DNA of 64,000 nt from Sternotherus odoratus. Lineage: Eukaryota > Chordata > Testudines > Kinosternidae. Below are positions 33,990 through 45,867 of this stretch, in pieces. The notes under the pieces are model-generated. The model was not told the origin of the DNA. It saw only the letters and a list, made by a program, of their open reading frames with translations, and ran no database searches. The stretch covers positions 8,323,001-8,387,000 of the forward strand of contig JAVMKO010000006.1 of the NCBI GenBank assembly GCA_032164245.1, in the 5' to 3' direction. The position numbers were made by a program, and so were the translations under genes. The stretch's first letter is position 1, and every line of letters starts with the position of its first letter.

Positions 33990-35480
33990 AACAACTTTTC
34001 TTTTTTAAAGATCAGCTGGGAGATTCTAGACCGGACACAAGGAGGCTTGTCTTGGGGAGTGACACACTAGAGAAGGTCAATGCACGGTAAGGTGTCTACT
34101 GCATTTATGCAAGAACATAGGAAGGAAGTTGTTGGGAAAGTGATAGTAACTATATCTTTTGACACTCGTATTGCTCAGTTAAGGAATGCTTTGGCCCTTT
34201 TTTTCCGGAGCAGTGTGCTTTTTGCCTGCACTCATTCGTCCAGATGTTTGCAGAACAGCAGTAGCATTCCATTGCTCGCAGGAAGATTTGAGTGCAGTCA
34301 GAATCTGTTTGTGACTGGTTAGGTGCCAAGGACGATGACTCTGCAATCATACGAGGCCCAGGTATTCTGGGATAGCTCCAGGGTTCAGCTAGGTTGTGAC
34401 TGATTAGTAAGAGACCTAAAAATGTCATTAGTTGATAATTTGACTGTTGGATTAATCTTTGATCACTGGTTGAGGCATTTTTCTCCTAACCCCTTTGCTT
34501 CAGAGTTTAAAGCCAGAAGAAAAGTTTGAGAAGAAACCTCATCCAGTGAGCAAAAACTTGAATCCGCAGGAATTGAACTGTCCCTGAAGTCCTTGTGCTG
34601 TATCTTCAGAGTGCCAGAAGAATCAGAGTATGGTTATGCTGTCATGGCTCCCTGTAGGACCCTGTGGTTCCATTTTAGCCGTTGAATTTCGGTGGCTTCC
34701 AGATCAAATGTGCTCAGTTTACAAGTAGAGGGGTGTTTTGAGTTTGCAGGGCTGGCAGTTGGAAACCAAAATGGGATCTGAAACTGAAGATGGGTTCCTG
34801 AAAGTAATTGTCTTTAAATCGATAATCACCCTTTGGGGATCTCTACAGCTTCAGTGGACAGAGGTCAGTCCTGCTCCTGAAAAGCAGATGATATTCTCCC
34901 TTGTCTGTCCTCCCCAAAGCCATTTCAAACATTATTTTGTTATTGCCATAAAGCTCCACTTCTATGTGAGTAAGTCATAATATCTTGGTGCCAGGTAGTG
35001 ATTCTGACTCAGATCTTATCAAGAAACTTGTCTTTGTCCTGCTGTTTATGTGGCATCTATGCATTGGTACTCTAAAGCCTCCCAGCCGTGGGAAGGGGGA
35101 TAAGGCATCTCTTGTGCCTCCATGATCCAAGCCCCCAGAATTCTTTAGAGCACCATTGGGGTGACTTTAAATTTTGCCCAGCTGCCAGTGGCCCCTAACG
35201 GTCCTTCCGACCTGTGGGGATCCTCTGAGCCCAGCAGTGCTCCGGCTGCACACCAGATGGTCTGCTCTTTGCCAGAGGGGGAAGTGGAGGGTAGTTCTGA
35301 GGGGCTGGTTGACTCCAGTTCTTGGTTTGAAAGTGCATGCTGCTTCTGCCAGTATGTCCCATTTGAAGCATAGAGGGTTTCTCTTAAACTAAGTGGGACG
35401 ACCATGTCCTGTGGTATCAAGCGTCTGTATAAATACCAGTCACGGAGCCTCTGCCAGTCAATTGCGATCTGCGTCCGCTA
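33990..35480 (+). other. Unique intron sequence, nothing recognised
   Basis: No exon or repeat end could be supported. A short segment around 35405-35480 ('tataaataccagtcacgg') is not assigned. Confidence 0.5.
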
Positions 35481-35489
35481 AAAGGTCAG

Positions 35490-36235
35490 TGGCACAATGG
35501 GGCTAAGGGAGGCTCCCTGTCTGTCCGCTCCAGCTCCATGCCGCTCCTGGAAGCGGCCAGGACACCCCCCCTTGCAGCTCACATTGGCCGGGAATGGGGA
35601 CCTGTGGCCAATGAGAGTTTTGGGGGGCGGTGCTTGCAGGCAGGCGCAGTGTGTGGAGCCACGTGTGGGGGCCCCTCCTGTAGGCTAAAGGGGTGTGTGG
35701 GCTGCTTCTGGGAGTGGCATGGGGCCGGGGCAGGCAGGGAGCCGTAGTCCTGCTGTGCTGTCTGGCGGGAGCTCACATCCTGAACCCCTCCTGCACCCCT
35801 GAGCCCCTTTCTGCAGCCCATCCCCCAGCACAGATCCCCTTCCCGGAGCCAGCACCCCATACCCCCTCCTGCACCCTAACACTCTGCCCCAGCCCGGAGC
35901 CTGCTTATGCACCCCAACTCCCTCGCAGAGCTTGCAACCTTCACTCCCTCCTGCACCCCAACCCCGTTCCCCAGGCTCAGACCGGGGCCGCCTCCTCATG
36001 CACTGAAATTCTTGGGCCCAGCCCAAAGCCCGCACCCCCAGCTGAATCCCTCACCCCCTGCATCCCAACGCTCTGCCACAGTCCTGAGCCCCCTCCCATG
36101 CTCTGAACCGCTTGGCCCCACCCCACTACATAAATTCAGTACTATGGAGGAGATATTCCATAGTGGTCCATGTAACAAAATTCATTCCACACGTAGATGG
36201 GAAACCTGTTCTATGGCCCTGTGGAGCTGCTAATA
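35490..36235. mobile_element. GC-rich interior of a probable hAT-type MITE
   Basis: Two parts are visible: a G-rich left portion and a right portion of degenerate repeats built on 'ccctcctgcaccccaac' and 'gagcc' (35775-36120). This composition is typical of the interiors of the larger hAT MITEs in this genome (compare 40668-41271 and 56664-57505). Termini could not be paired with confidence. Its frames of up to 137 codons are repeat artefacts. Confidence 0.5.
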
Positions 36236-36719
36236 AGATTATGGGGCAATAAGCTCAGGGAGAATGAGAGTGACCCAAACTACTTAAATGCCTGTTGAGC
36301 ATTTTAAGTGTTTTCCAAAATCCTGAGTATTGCCAGTAATCTGAAGTTAAGTTTAAGCATACAAATCGATAAGGATTAAAGAAATAACCCCCGCCCACAG
36401 CCCTGACTTACAGGAACACTGGGAAAAACAAGCATTAGACTGTTGGGAAATTCCACCTCAACCTTCTGAAAACATGGAACAGGCATTTGGGGTCCCCCAA
36501 ACAGTCTTTACGTTTGCTCTAGTTGTGACGCATAAGGAAACCTATCAGGGGCCAAGAATATTGTATTTCATTGAATAGGGTCCTTCAGTCCTTTACAGTC
36601 TGTAGAAGTATGTCACCGTTTCCTGACTGGACATGACATCGTGAAGGTGGTTATTCCTGGACTATATTTAAGATTCAATCTGCTGACCGTGCATCTAGTG
36701 AGTTCCTATATACAAGTAT

Positions 36720-37105
36720 TTTGAGATTGCATCATGAATGGATAATACCAGATAATACTTAGATCTGCCTTGATACAGCTAAACCACCCTGAACACGCCC
36801 GATCCCGTCTGATCTTGGAAGCTAAGCAGGGTTGGGCCTGGCTAGTAGTTGAATGGGAGACCTCCTGGGAATACCAGGTGCTGTAGGCTTAACACCTGGC
36901 AGTAGGTATAAAATGCCTCCAATGACAGATGGAACGACGCATCGGTTGGAATATACCCCAGTTGTATCACTGGTTGTGTCCAGTCTAAGCGGACCCTGCC
37001 ATAGTGTGGGAATAACGCTAGGAAAAACACACTTAGATCTGCCTTGAGTGCAGGGGACTGGACTAGACGATCTCTTGAGGTTCCTTCCCATCCTATGATT
37101 CTGTG
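36720..37105 (+). mobile_element. CR1-type 3' end split by a 5S SINE
   Basis: The CR1 tail 'gcaggggactggactagacg' to 'ttcccatcctatgattctgt' (37047-37105) is preceded, across the SINE, by 'ttagatctgccttga' (36759-36773). Joined at the target site, they read as the continuous CR1 phrase 'tgccttgagtgcagggg'. The CR1 insertion therefore predates the SINE. Confidence 0.75.
36774..37030 (+). mobile_element. 5S rRNA-derived SINE, copy 2 (257 bp) with perfect 17-bp duplication
   Basis: The head starts 'tacagctaaaccaccctgaa' and follows 5S rRNA through 'agctaagcagggttgggcc', 'tgaatgggagacctcc' and 'ggtgctgtaggctt'. The body matches copy 1 ('acacctggcagtaggtataa', 'cgacgcatcggttggaatat', 'agcggaccctgccatagtg') and ends 'cgctaggaaaaacac'. 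ACTTAGATCTGCCTTGA is repeated exactly at 36757-36773 and 37031-37047. Relative to copy 1 it lacks about 30 bp of the body (the 'gctccaaatggaggcggat' part). Confidence 0.95.
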
Positions 37106-37109
37106 AAAT

Positions 37110-40100
37110 GGAGGTGGTAACATACAGCTTACAGAGCAAAAGTTAATGTGGTAAAATGTCACCTCTCTTTCAGACAGGTCTGTATGAAACCAAAGCTCAG
37201 TGGCTTGTATCTTCCAAACGAAAACTAAAAGGACAGTATCTTAGCCACTTTTAGGATGGCTGGACCACAGGCAATAGGTTTCTTAAAGCTTTTTATGGGT
37301 GGCTGTGGTAAGATCATTCCAGCCATGCTGTAGATTTTTCAGATTTGGTGATGGGAGCCTTTAACATTGGCCTAAGAAGGTCATTGAGTTTACAACGCCT
37401 TGTATGTATTCTCCCACCCCCGCCTTTCATTAGGGAAACAAAATGCTCCTGATGAGCAGTGGACCATGAACTGGGAAATTCCAAAGTGAATGTTGCTGCA
37501 CTTAGTTAAACATACTGTATTTTACATATAATGTATCCTGTAAAATATGGAAGAGGTGTAATTTTGGTTTCGGCTAACGTGGAAATAAATCTTAGTTTGG
37601 GGAATTTCCTTAAACTTTGGAAACTTTTTACTGTATTGGCACATTTAAATCAAAGGCCAGGAAATGGAAAGTGCAGAGTTCCAAGAGCTTTATCTCTGCC
37701 ACATTATACGGCCTAAGGCTTCTACTACCTTGGTATCTAAGTACCACAGTCTTGTATGCTGTATAGTATATGTAAAATGAAAGGGCAGTTATACTATGGA
37801 AAAACTGAACTCTAGTGTTCGCATTTGATATGGAAATCCTTGAGACAAACTTGCTCAGCTTCCAAGTAAAGTCTTTCCCTAACTGCCAGCTGTACAAATT
37901 CAATCTGGGATGAGAAGGCCAAAATCTCTTTTCTGGCTTGTACTGTGTGGTTGGCAAAAATTATTGTGGTCCAGATTTTGCTCTTGCTTATATCTGTACA
38001 GTTCCTTTAAATAGGTTTCATAGTGTAACCGAGAACAAAATTTGATTCAGAAATCAGAATTTAATTAACAAATGTGTTAGTACATGAGGCAGAATAGAAT
38101 CCAACACAGTTTGTCAGCTGTGTGGCTCTGCAGTGTATTCAGAAGTTAACAAGTTTTACTACTTTTTATCTTTTTAGTTGACAATGAGTCCTACAGGAAA
38201 CGGATCTGTTGAGTAAGATACCATTTTTATATTGGCATTACTCAGACCTATTTATATGCTTCACAAGAAAAATGGTTATAGTGAGTAGTACATAATGCAG
38301 CCTAGACAAGCTTACTTGTCTGTTCGTGGAAGACTAATTTTTGTATTTCCTGAATTGTGATTATAGGGTGCATCTTTAACACTGCATGAACATGGTTATT
38401 TTTGCTTTTAACTTCCTAGGTTTGTGTGGGCAGGGGAAGTGTGTGGACTAGACTAGAGGGTAGGAAAAAAAGTCGAGTGATGTTGCTGGCAGAGTTTACA
38501 AGTTTCTCTATTGGCCATTTAAATTCCTATTTCAGTAACCCTATTGTGCAGATTTACGCAGTGCATCTGACTAAGGTTCACCTTTTGACTGAGGGAGATT
38601 TTTCCTGCTCATGCTGAGCATGCTGTCTTCAAGTAGTCCATATCTGAAATCTAAACACGTCTTAAAAAACTTAGCAAAGACATTAGTAAATGAAAATTGT
38701 TTGTTCCTGATGGGTTTTGAACTCTGGGTGTTCCAAAATTTCTAACCACTTTCTTTTGGAGAAACTTTGAGAACTTTGTGTTCTTACCTCTGATAATTCA
38801 AATGGCAGAAGGAATTTTTATCTGTAATCTCCTGGTCCAAGAGAATTTTCAGCCCAGAAGGTGAATGTTTCAAAAGTTGTGTCTGAAAACAGGGTTAAAT
38901 CAGAGACTGTTTTGCAAATGACTGCTGTGTTAGGGTGAATTTTGAAACAGATGCTTGCTGTCTCAATACATGCTATTTGTAGTGACTGATTTGTTAATGC
39001 AGTAATCCCATTTCCCTTCTTCTAAGGGAAACCCAAATTTCTCTGCTACTTAAATATAATCTATTTGGGGGGTTAATAATTTCTTTAAACTGTGTGTTGG
39101 TTAGGAAAACCATGTCTAATATGTTCACAATCCGTGAATAATTGTGATTTCCTCATCTGACAGTATTCTTAATCATGCTTTTTAAAGTTTGTTTTTTTTC
39201 TTTCTCTCCAAGTAGCTTGTAGGAAGGTGGGCCAGATCTTCTTTAGTATTTCATATAACTGGGATATCCCTCTTTCTGTAGAGGTTTGCTGTCAGTTACT
39301 GCTTTCATAGATTGCTGTTTAATAATAGGATCATTGAGTCGCTGAAAGGTTAACAAAGCACTTTTTTGTCAGTTGCTCAATCTTTTTGTGTGGTTGTGTG
39401 AACAGCAGACTGAGCAGAAATAATGGGAAAATCTTGTTGCTGAAATAACCAGGGTCAGCATGCTGCATCGCTAGGGCGAAGACCTGCTTGGGATTCTGGG
39501 TCTCTGGCTGTGAAGTCGGATAGACAATGAATACTTTTCTGGTTCCATTGCAAGACCACTAAGTATTAGTTTGTATGAAACTTTTATATTTAACAGTGTC
39601 AGCTGTCTGCTTCCGAATTATCACAATTGCCCGTGTTGCTGTAGCTTCTAGTTCAATTAAAAAAACAACAACCCTTCTCACAATGGATGTGTTTGGTTCC
39701 CTAAAGCAAGCATTAGAAAAAGGGTGAACTTGTAATCCTTAATTACGATGCATTGGAACACTCATAGTCAATCACAGTCAAACACCGGCAACGTTCCAGC
39801 ACCTCTTCTAGAGACAGTGTGATGTTTTCCCGCTGTGGAACTGGAATATCTAAATAAACGTTGTAGACTCCCTGCGTGCGTGCTGTCCCGACAAGGGACT
39901 GCAAGATTGGATTTTTGGTGTTCTGTGGAGGGGGTTCAAAAGCAGTTCTGGCTTAAAAATGTTTGTTTTTGCAATAGCACCTTAAGGCCTCCATCTTGTT
40001 GTGCTAAGCGTTGTAAAAACCTATAACAGATGGATAGCCTTTGCTCCAAAGAGTTTATAGTCTAAGCGTAAGACAAAACAACAGTGGGATGCAATAAAGA

Positions 40101-40650
40101 TTCAAGGCGCACCAGGTAAGAATGAGCAGACTTAGCTCAACCATGTCAGTGCACCAGCTGCTTAGCGGTTGCTAAGTTTATTGCCGCATCATGGTACAGT
40201 AGTTTTGAGGAAGGATTTGAAGGAGGTCAGTGCTTTGTGGGCTCTTGTTGGGAGCGCCTTTCGTGCATAAAGCATGGCACGGGAGATTGCCTGAAGGTGT
40301 TAGAAAGTTGGACAGTGGAAATAGAAGCCATTTCTTGGCTGAAAAACGGCATCCCAGGGCTCTGACATTCGTACAGATGCGTGCCAAGTGTTGGTGTCTG
40401 CATTGCATTCTGGGCCAGAGAATTGCTCTGTTCTCCTTGGAGGTGGCTTCTGCATGTTTGCACTTGACTGGTGCACATCCCTCTGCCCCAAATTGCACTG
40501 CATGAGTGCCTTCGTGATGGGCAACTGGGAACCCCCTGCCTCTGTCTGCCTTCTTCTAATGCCTTGGGGAAGGCATGATGATAAAGATGCTCCATCTCTA
40601 GCATCAGCCAGAATTTTTCCACTAGTGTAGTTCAGATGAGCCGAAGCGCT
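37110..40650 (+). other. Unique intron sequence, nothing coding recognised
   Basis: AT-rich intronic DNA. Around 40030-40080 a phrase like 'agagtttatagtctaagcg' resembles the ancient LINE 3' ends listed elsewhere but is too short to define. Larger minus-strand frames at 40178-40824 have no domain. Confidence 0.5.
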
Positions 40651-40667
40651 GTTCGGAGCCTCTAGAT

Positions 40668-41271
40668 CAGCGGTGGGCGATCTATGGCCTGCAGGCTGGA
40701 TCTGGCCCACTAGCCATTTTAAGTCAGTCCTCAAGCTCTTGCTGAGGAGCAGGTCTGGGGCTTCCTCCACTCCACCGCTCCAGCTATGGGGCAGCCGGGG
40801 GGGGGGAGGGGTTCCACTCTGCATGCTGCCCCTGCCCCAAGTGCCGCCTCCGTAGCTCCCATTGACCGGGAACTGTGGCCAGTGGGAGCTGCAGGGGAGG
40901 TGCCTGCGGATGGGGCAGCATGCAGAGCTGCCTGGCCACGGATCTGCATAGGAGCTGGAGTGGGGACATGCTGTTGCTTTTGGGAGCCGCTTGAGCTAAG
41001 TGCCGTCCAGGAGCCTGCACCCCTCACCCCGGCCAGTGGGAGTGTGGAGCCGGTGCTCGGGGCGGAGGCAGTGCACAGAGCCCCACTGCCTAGAAGCCGG
41101 ACCTGTGGCTGGCACCTTCTGGGGTGCAGCAGGTGGGCATTCGTCTGTCTTAGCTGGGCAGCACTGCCGACGGGGCTCTTAATGGCCCGGTCAGCGGTGC
41201 TGACCCGAGTGACAGTGCCTGACATGCCACAGGCCTGTGTTGGGTTGCGACCTGAACTTTGAAAAATGCTG
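40668..41271 (+). mobile_element. hAT MITE (about 604 bp)
   Basis: The left terminus CAGCGGTGGGCGATC and right terminus 'ctttgaaaaatgctg' are degenerate hAT ends. The flanks are CTCTAGAT (40660-40667) and ATCTAGTC (41272-41279); the match is partial. The GC-rich interior, with 'ccactccaccgctccagct' and 'gggaactgtggccagtggga' modules, gives long but meaningless frames. It sits in or beside a CR1 tail (41275-41320). Confidence 0.65.
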
Positions 41272-41274
41272 ATC

Positions 41275-41320
41275 TAGTCCAACCCCCTGCTCAAAGCGGG
41301 ACCAATGCAGCCTCCTGTGT
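41275..41320 (-). mobile_element. CR1 3' end scrap
   Basis: 'tagtccaaccccctgctcaa' followed by 'agcgggaccaatgcag' is the reverse complement of the CR1 tail also seen at 57045-57330. Confidence 0.65.
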
Positions 41321-41324
41321 GAAG

Positions 41325-42595
41325 TCTTCAAAAGACATGCTAGTTTTCTTAGTACCAAAATATATTAACTTAACTGCTGCTTTGATTAGTCATTTTCTTT
41401 CTCATTGTTCCTTTCAAGCTAGGATCTAAAGGACTGCGTGCATGCGTCTAACATTTAGACCCTAGCAATAGAAAGATTGTATTTAACCCAAGAGGAGGCC
41501 TAGGGAGCCTGAATTCTTGACTGGCAAAGTCATTATTCTGTTCCTTCGTTAGCGGTGAAAGTGAGGTGGGTATTTCTATTCTCATGCCTATTAAATATAA
41601 ACTTATGAGTGTAGTTACCCAACCTTATTTGCACCATTGATCAGACTGAGCATGTTTCCCATGTGATTTGGAAGCAGGTCTGAAACAAGCACTTGCCCTG
41701 TGAGAGTTAGGTATTGCACTGCTGGGAATGTCTGTTTAACATGGTTTTCAGCAAACTATGTAAAGCCCCAAGTTCATTCAAGCCTGTCACCCATCTCCCG
41801 CTTAGCTGCCCGGCCCCCCACATAAAGGAAGAAGATTATATGTGGCCTTTTGTAGCATAGATGCAAACTGTTTAAAAGTGAATGGGCGATGCCTTGATTT
41901 TGCAGAGTCAGCCGTACTGTCACTGTTGGTCTGCTTGGCACTGCTTTGTGGTCAGGTGTGTTTAGGGGAAAATGCCAGCAACCCAGCCCTGGGTAAATGT
42001 GCTCTTGGCCGCTAGAGCTGTCATAAACACCGCTCTGGGTAACTTATTAACATCTGCAAGGTCAAGTACAACCTTTGGTTCTCTACTTCCCTCTTACTTC
42101 CGCAGCCAGCAGCTGGGTAGAACCTTTTAAGGGTTGGCAACACAGTTGCCAGCTTTCACGCGGTAAATAAGCACACGACTTTCACAATACGCCAAAAGTC
42201 AAGGTAATCACATTTCAAAACAAGCCAATTCTTAAGAATCCCAACGTTCTAACTAGATCCGCCCCCCTCCCCCCCCGTGTGAAGTCTGGGAGTGTGGTGG
42301 GCCCACTGTGCACCCCTGACTCTCTTGCCCCTGCTTTCTGTAGCCAGTCAAACAAAAAAGAAGCAACTAGCCAACAAGCCAATGAAGTGAAAAACAAGCC
42401 CAATATCTGTTTGTTTTTCCCCCCCACAGGTTTGGCATGTCTGGTTGGCAATCTCTTGTCCCCCTGGGAGAGCTCATTAGGTCAGGTAATAGAGATTCAA
42501 AGCTTGTATTTAATGTCCTGGCAAATAGACCTCAGTGAATAGCCAAGAACACCACAAGACAGACAAAAACAAACAAAAAACCAGGAGATCTGGCC
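41325..42595 (+). other. Unique intron sequence, nothing recognised
   Basis: No exon or repeat end could be supported in this stretch. Confidence 0.55.
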
Positions 42596-42596
42596 T

Positions 42597-42803
42597 TAGG
42601 GTACGGCTACACTACCCGCTGGTTAGGCGGGTAGCGCTCGATGCATCCGGGATCGATCCCTGAATCGACGCCTGTACTCCATCTTGGCAGGAGGAATAAG
42701 CAGAGTCGGCGGGGGGGTGGCTGCGGTTGACTTGTCGCCGTGAGGACAGCCAGGTATCTTAGTTTGACAACCCCCTACCCCCCCGGGTGTAGCCCAGACC
42801 TAA
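42597..42803. mobile_element. MITE with 'ggctacac' / 'gtgtagcc' ends
   Basis: 'ttagggtacggctacactac' on the left and 'gggtgtagcccagacctaag' on the right are inverted repeats about 200 bp apart, and the interior has palindromic 'cgatgcatccgggatcgat' sequence. The bordering TTA and TAA suggest a short target duplication of PIF/Harbinger type, but this is not proven. Confidence 0.6.
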
Positions 42804-42804
42804 G

Positions 42805-43975
42805 GTGCGCAGTACTCATCGCCTCCTGTCTGGTGACGATCAAAGTAAGAGAAGCCCTCAACATGCAGTTGTCTATGGTGCAGCTCTGAGGGGAGGATCA
42901 TGCTCTAAGTATGTATTCACACAATAGACCACAGCTGATCTGAAAGGTCCATTACTGTCTTGGGGTGTGTGTGAATAATGGCTTTAAAGGCATGTAAATG
43001 ATTTTTGTGCGTGATCAACCCAAGCTGTTGTAGTTGGTAAAGTCAGCTTCACTTACAAATTTCTTTTTAACTTTCCAGACATGCTGATGGCCTGATTATT
43101 TTCAGAACTGCTGAACACCTGCAGCTCCCCTTGACTTCAGCAGGGGTTGTGCAGGGATCACATTTTTGAATATCAGACCCAAGAGAGCTGAATCAAATTT
43201 ATTTCTGGCTTTAACTGCCACACAATTCAGAGTTGGAGCAGAAACTAGACACCCCCAGATACTGGAGTACATATAGCAGATAAAACTCCTTACTGTTCAG
43301 ACTTCTTTTAATCTAAACATAGCTTTCTGGCACTCTGTCTAATAGTTTTTACTTTTATTTTGGCATATAATCCTGCATTAATGTGGAACTTTGTGAAGCG
43401 ACTCTATGTAAGGACCCTGGGAAAAAGCAAGCTTTTGTTTTACTTTCAAAATTGAGAACTGGTGGGTAATGTGTAAACAAGTTGTAAAAACAGAAACATG
43501 TCCTGACCAAAGTTACAGAAGCCATTTGGGTGCACAGCTGATGGACGGGACTATTGTGAGAGAAAAGCAATTAATTTTTAGTCAGTGTGGTACTTTACAC
43601 TCAGTTTAGCTTTCTTGTAGTTTTAGTTCTACTCCGAAGGCTGAGTGTAAAGGGGCCATCTTCTCACTCAGCAGATCTGCCCTCTCTACTATGTATCTGA
43701 CTTCAGTGAAGTAAGATATTTTATTTTTTTTAACAACTTCTTGCCCCCGCAGAAGCAACAAAGCTCTGGGAGAGAGAACTGAATTCTTTTCAGGTTTGCA
43801 CATCAACAGAATTGTTAGCACCGCCAGCAGTGCAATGCCTTTGTTTTCAAATTGTGCCCTCAGTTAACAGCGTCTCTGTGCATATATATTGGGGGGTAAC
43901 CTGGCCTTCAGAACCTCTCTAATGGTAGAACAATTGTTGCTTGAAAAGTAGCTCAGATGCAGTCCTGTTTGGAGG
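42805..43975 (+). other. Unique intron sequence, nothing recognised
   Basis: No exon or transposon end could be supported. A stretch near 43090-43185 resembles the ancient 'cttgacttcagcaggg' repeats but is short. Confidence 0.5.
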
Positions 43976-43979
43976 GGTG

Positions 43980-43981
<2 letters not shown>

Positions 43982-44026
<45 letters not shown>
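43982..44026 (+). repeat. (TG)n microsatellite, about 22 units
   Basis: An uninterrupted GT dinucleotide run of about 45 bp, likely length-polymorphic. Confidence 0.98.
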
Positions 44027-44028
<2 letters not shown>

Positions 44029-44029
44029 A

Positions 44030-44990
44030 AAATCGGGGATGTCTGCCTTCACAATGAGTTTCTCTTTGGTTTAAATCTGATGTAATCTCAGCTCAGTCCC
44101 TCTGCACAGGGCGTGAAGGCAGGTAAGAGTTTACAGGAGAAACCTGGTATATTTTGAGATTGTGGCAGAGAAGCCTCATTTCACAGTACTTGACTTCAGC
44201 TTTGCAGTTTGGTGGATTGAAGAGCAGACAAATATAGATCTGTTTCTCAACTTCTTTGTTTGCTAAGAGAAGGTGAAAGGGAAACCATTGCATCTAAAGT
44301 CCACCCATTTGTCTTAGGTGTTAAAGGTTTCTGGAGGCGTTTGGAACCCTGGGGAATTGGGGAGGTGGGGAGTTCCTGAAATAGAAGGGATTAGGAGGGT
44401 GGCACATGGAGCTCATGGGAGTAGAGGAATGCAAGGAGAGTCTCTGGCCTATGCAGTGTGTTTGGCCTACAGAAGCTATAATGTGATGGTAACAGTTTGG
44501 AACAAGGCACTGAAGAGATAACAAAAGGGTACCTCTAAAGCCATGGGGAAAGGCTGCTAAGTGGATTCTGGTACTAGCAGGTAGTGATGTTAAGGCTGTA
44601 CAGGACTATCCGATTGTGGCATCATTCTGAAAACTAAGATGGCTTATCATGACTGTGGTACCAGTAGCGCTATTGCTAGTCAAATTACTTAACCTCTTGG
44701 TTTCGTCCATCATCCTCTCCTCTGTCTGCCTTGAACTCTTTGTCACTTGCATAAAAAAGGCCTATTACAACTATTGTTGATAAACAGTTTCCCTTTCATA
44801 AATATTGTAAGAAGTATTGGAGTTACTGACCTTCAATCACAAATTGTCTACCTCTTCGTGTACGTACTTACACCTTTTTGAATCTCATAGGCTATAAGTC
44901 TAGCCAGATACCTGGGAAAAACTTCTCTATAGTAACTCAGAGACCTCCTCATCTAGGGTCCCCTCACTAGCCATTGGAGTTATCTGCTGC
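44030..44990 (+). other. Unique intron sequence, nothing recognised
   Basis: No exon or repeat end could be supported. Confidence 0.55.
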
Positions 44991-44999
44991 TGGCAGTCA

Positions 45000-45190
45000 T
45001 AGATTGGCTACATGCCATTTTAGGAAGTCCCATCATCTCCTTAAATTTATCAGGCTCAGTCTTGAAGCCAGTAAGGGTTTGTTTGTTTTTTGTCCCCACT
45101 GCTCTCCTTGGAAGGCTGTTCCAGAACTTCACTCCTCTGATGGCTAAAAACCTTTTGTCTAATTTCAAATCTTGCCTGAGTTATTGATAT
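45000..45190 (-). mobile_element. Old LINE reverse transcriptase C-terminal remnant
   Basis: The minus-strand frame reads 'DKRFLAIRGVKFWNSLPRRA' followed by 'TGFKTEPDKFK'. This is the pattern of the C-terminal tail of CR1/L2-group LINE reverse transcriptases (a hydrophobic-Trp-Asn-x-LP core). Only this tail survives. Confidence 0.6.
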
Positions 45191-45194
45191 GAAT

Positions 45195-45860
45195 GGAATT
45201 TGTAGCTTCAGCTCAGTTCTCAGTAAGGAGTCCTTCTGCCCCTTCCTTGATCACAGTTGTCTTCTAGTTACTTGGCACCATATTCAGGAGATGCTATAGA
45301 TTTACAGTTGTCTGTGGTCCCTCTTAACAAACTCAAGGTCATTCAGTTGTGGGTATAACTATAGGCATCTAATGCTCTTGACTGATTAAGAGCTTCAGTC
45401 CTTGGTACTGCAACCTCATTACTTTAATGTGTGTGTCCTCTAAATATGCCCTTTCTGTAAGCACATGGTTAAAGACCTTTGCTGAAAAGAAACAAACTTT
45501 TGTGGAATTTAATAAATTAGTAATATAAAGCAACTGAGCATAGCCCAACAAGTAGCAGAAACAATAGCATGTTTGGAATGGAAAATATTTACCTACTGGA
45601 TATTTGCAGTGCTGAGATTGTGTTCAGCAAATGGTTTAATAGGATCAGTTTAGTCAAGGACAGAAAGAGGTATTGACCAGTCTTGTTTTTTTTTGGTTTG
45701 TCTGTCATTACTGTTTGCTTTAAGACACCAACTATGCTATGCTGAGTAACTTTAAAGCATGTTCACTTGAGGCTCCTAGCCTTCACAGACCTAAAGAATT
45801 AAGTTTAATTTTAGGAATCTAAGATTAATGTATGATCTGGACAGTATCATGAGTGCTGTA
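45195..45860 (+). other. Unique intron sequence, nothing recognised
   Basis: No exon or repeat end could be supported. Confidence 0.55.
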
Positions 45861-45867
45861 ACACTTA

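Noticed and set aside
40178..40824. Overlapping minus-strand frames of 106-174 codons
   Set aside because: They overlap each other in different frames, partly inside a hAT MITE, and have no recognisable domain.
42597..42803. CRISPR-like or att-site interpretation of palindromes such as 'cgatgcatccgggatcgat'
   Set aside because: The context is a vertebrate intron and the palindrome lies within a MITE with inverted ends; no spaced repeats exist.
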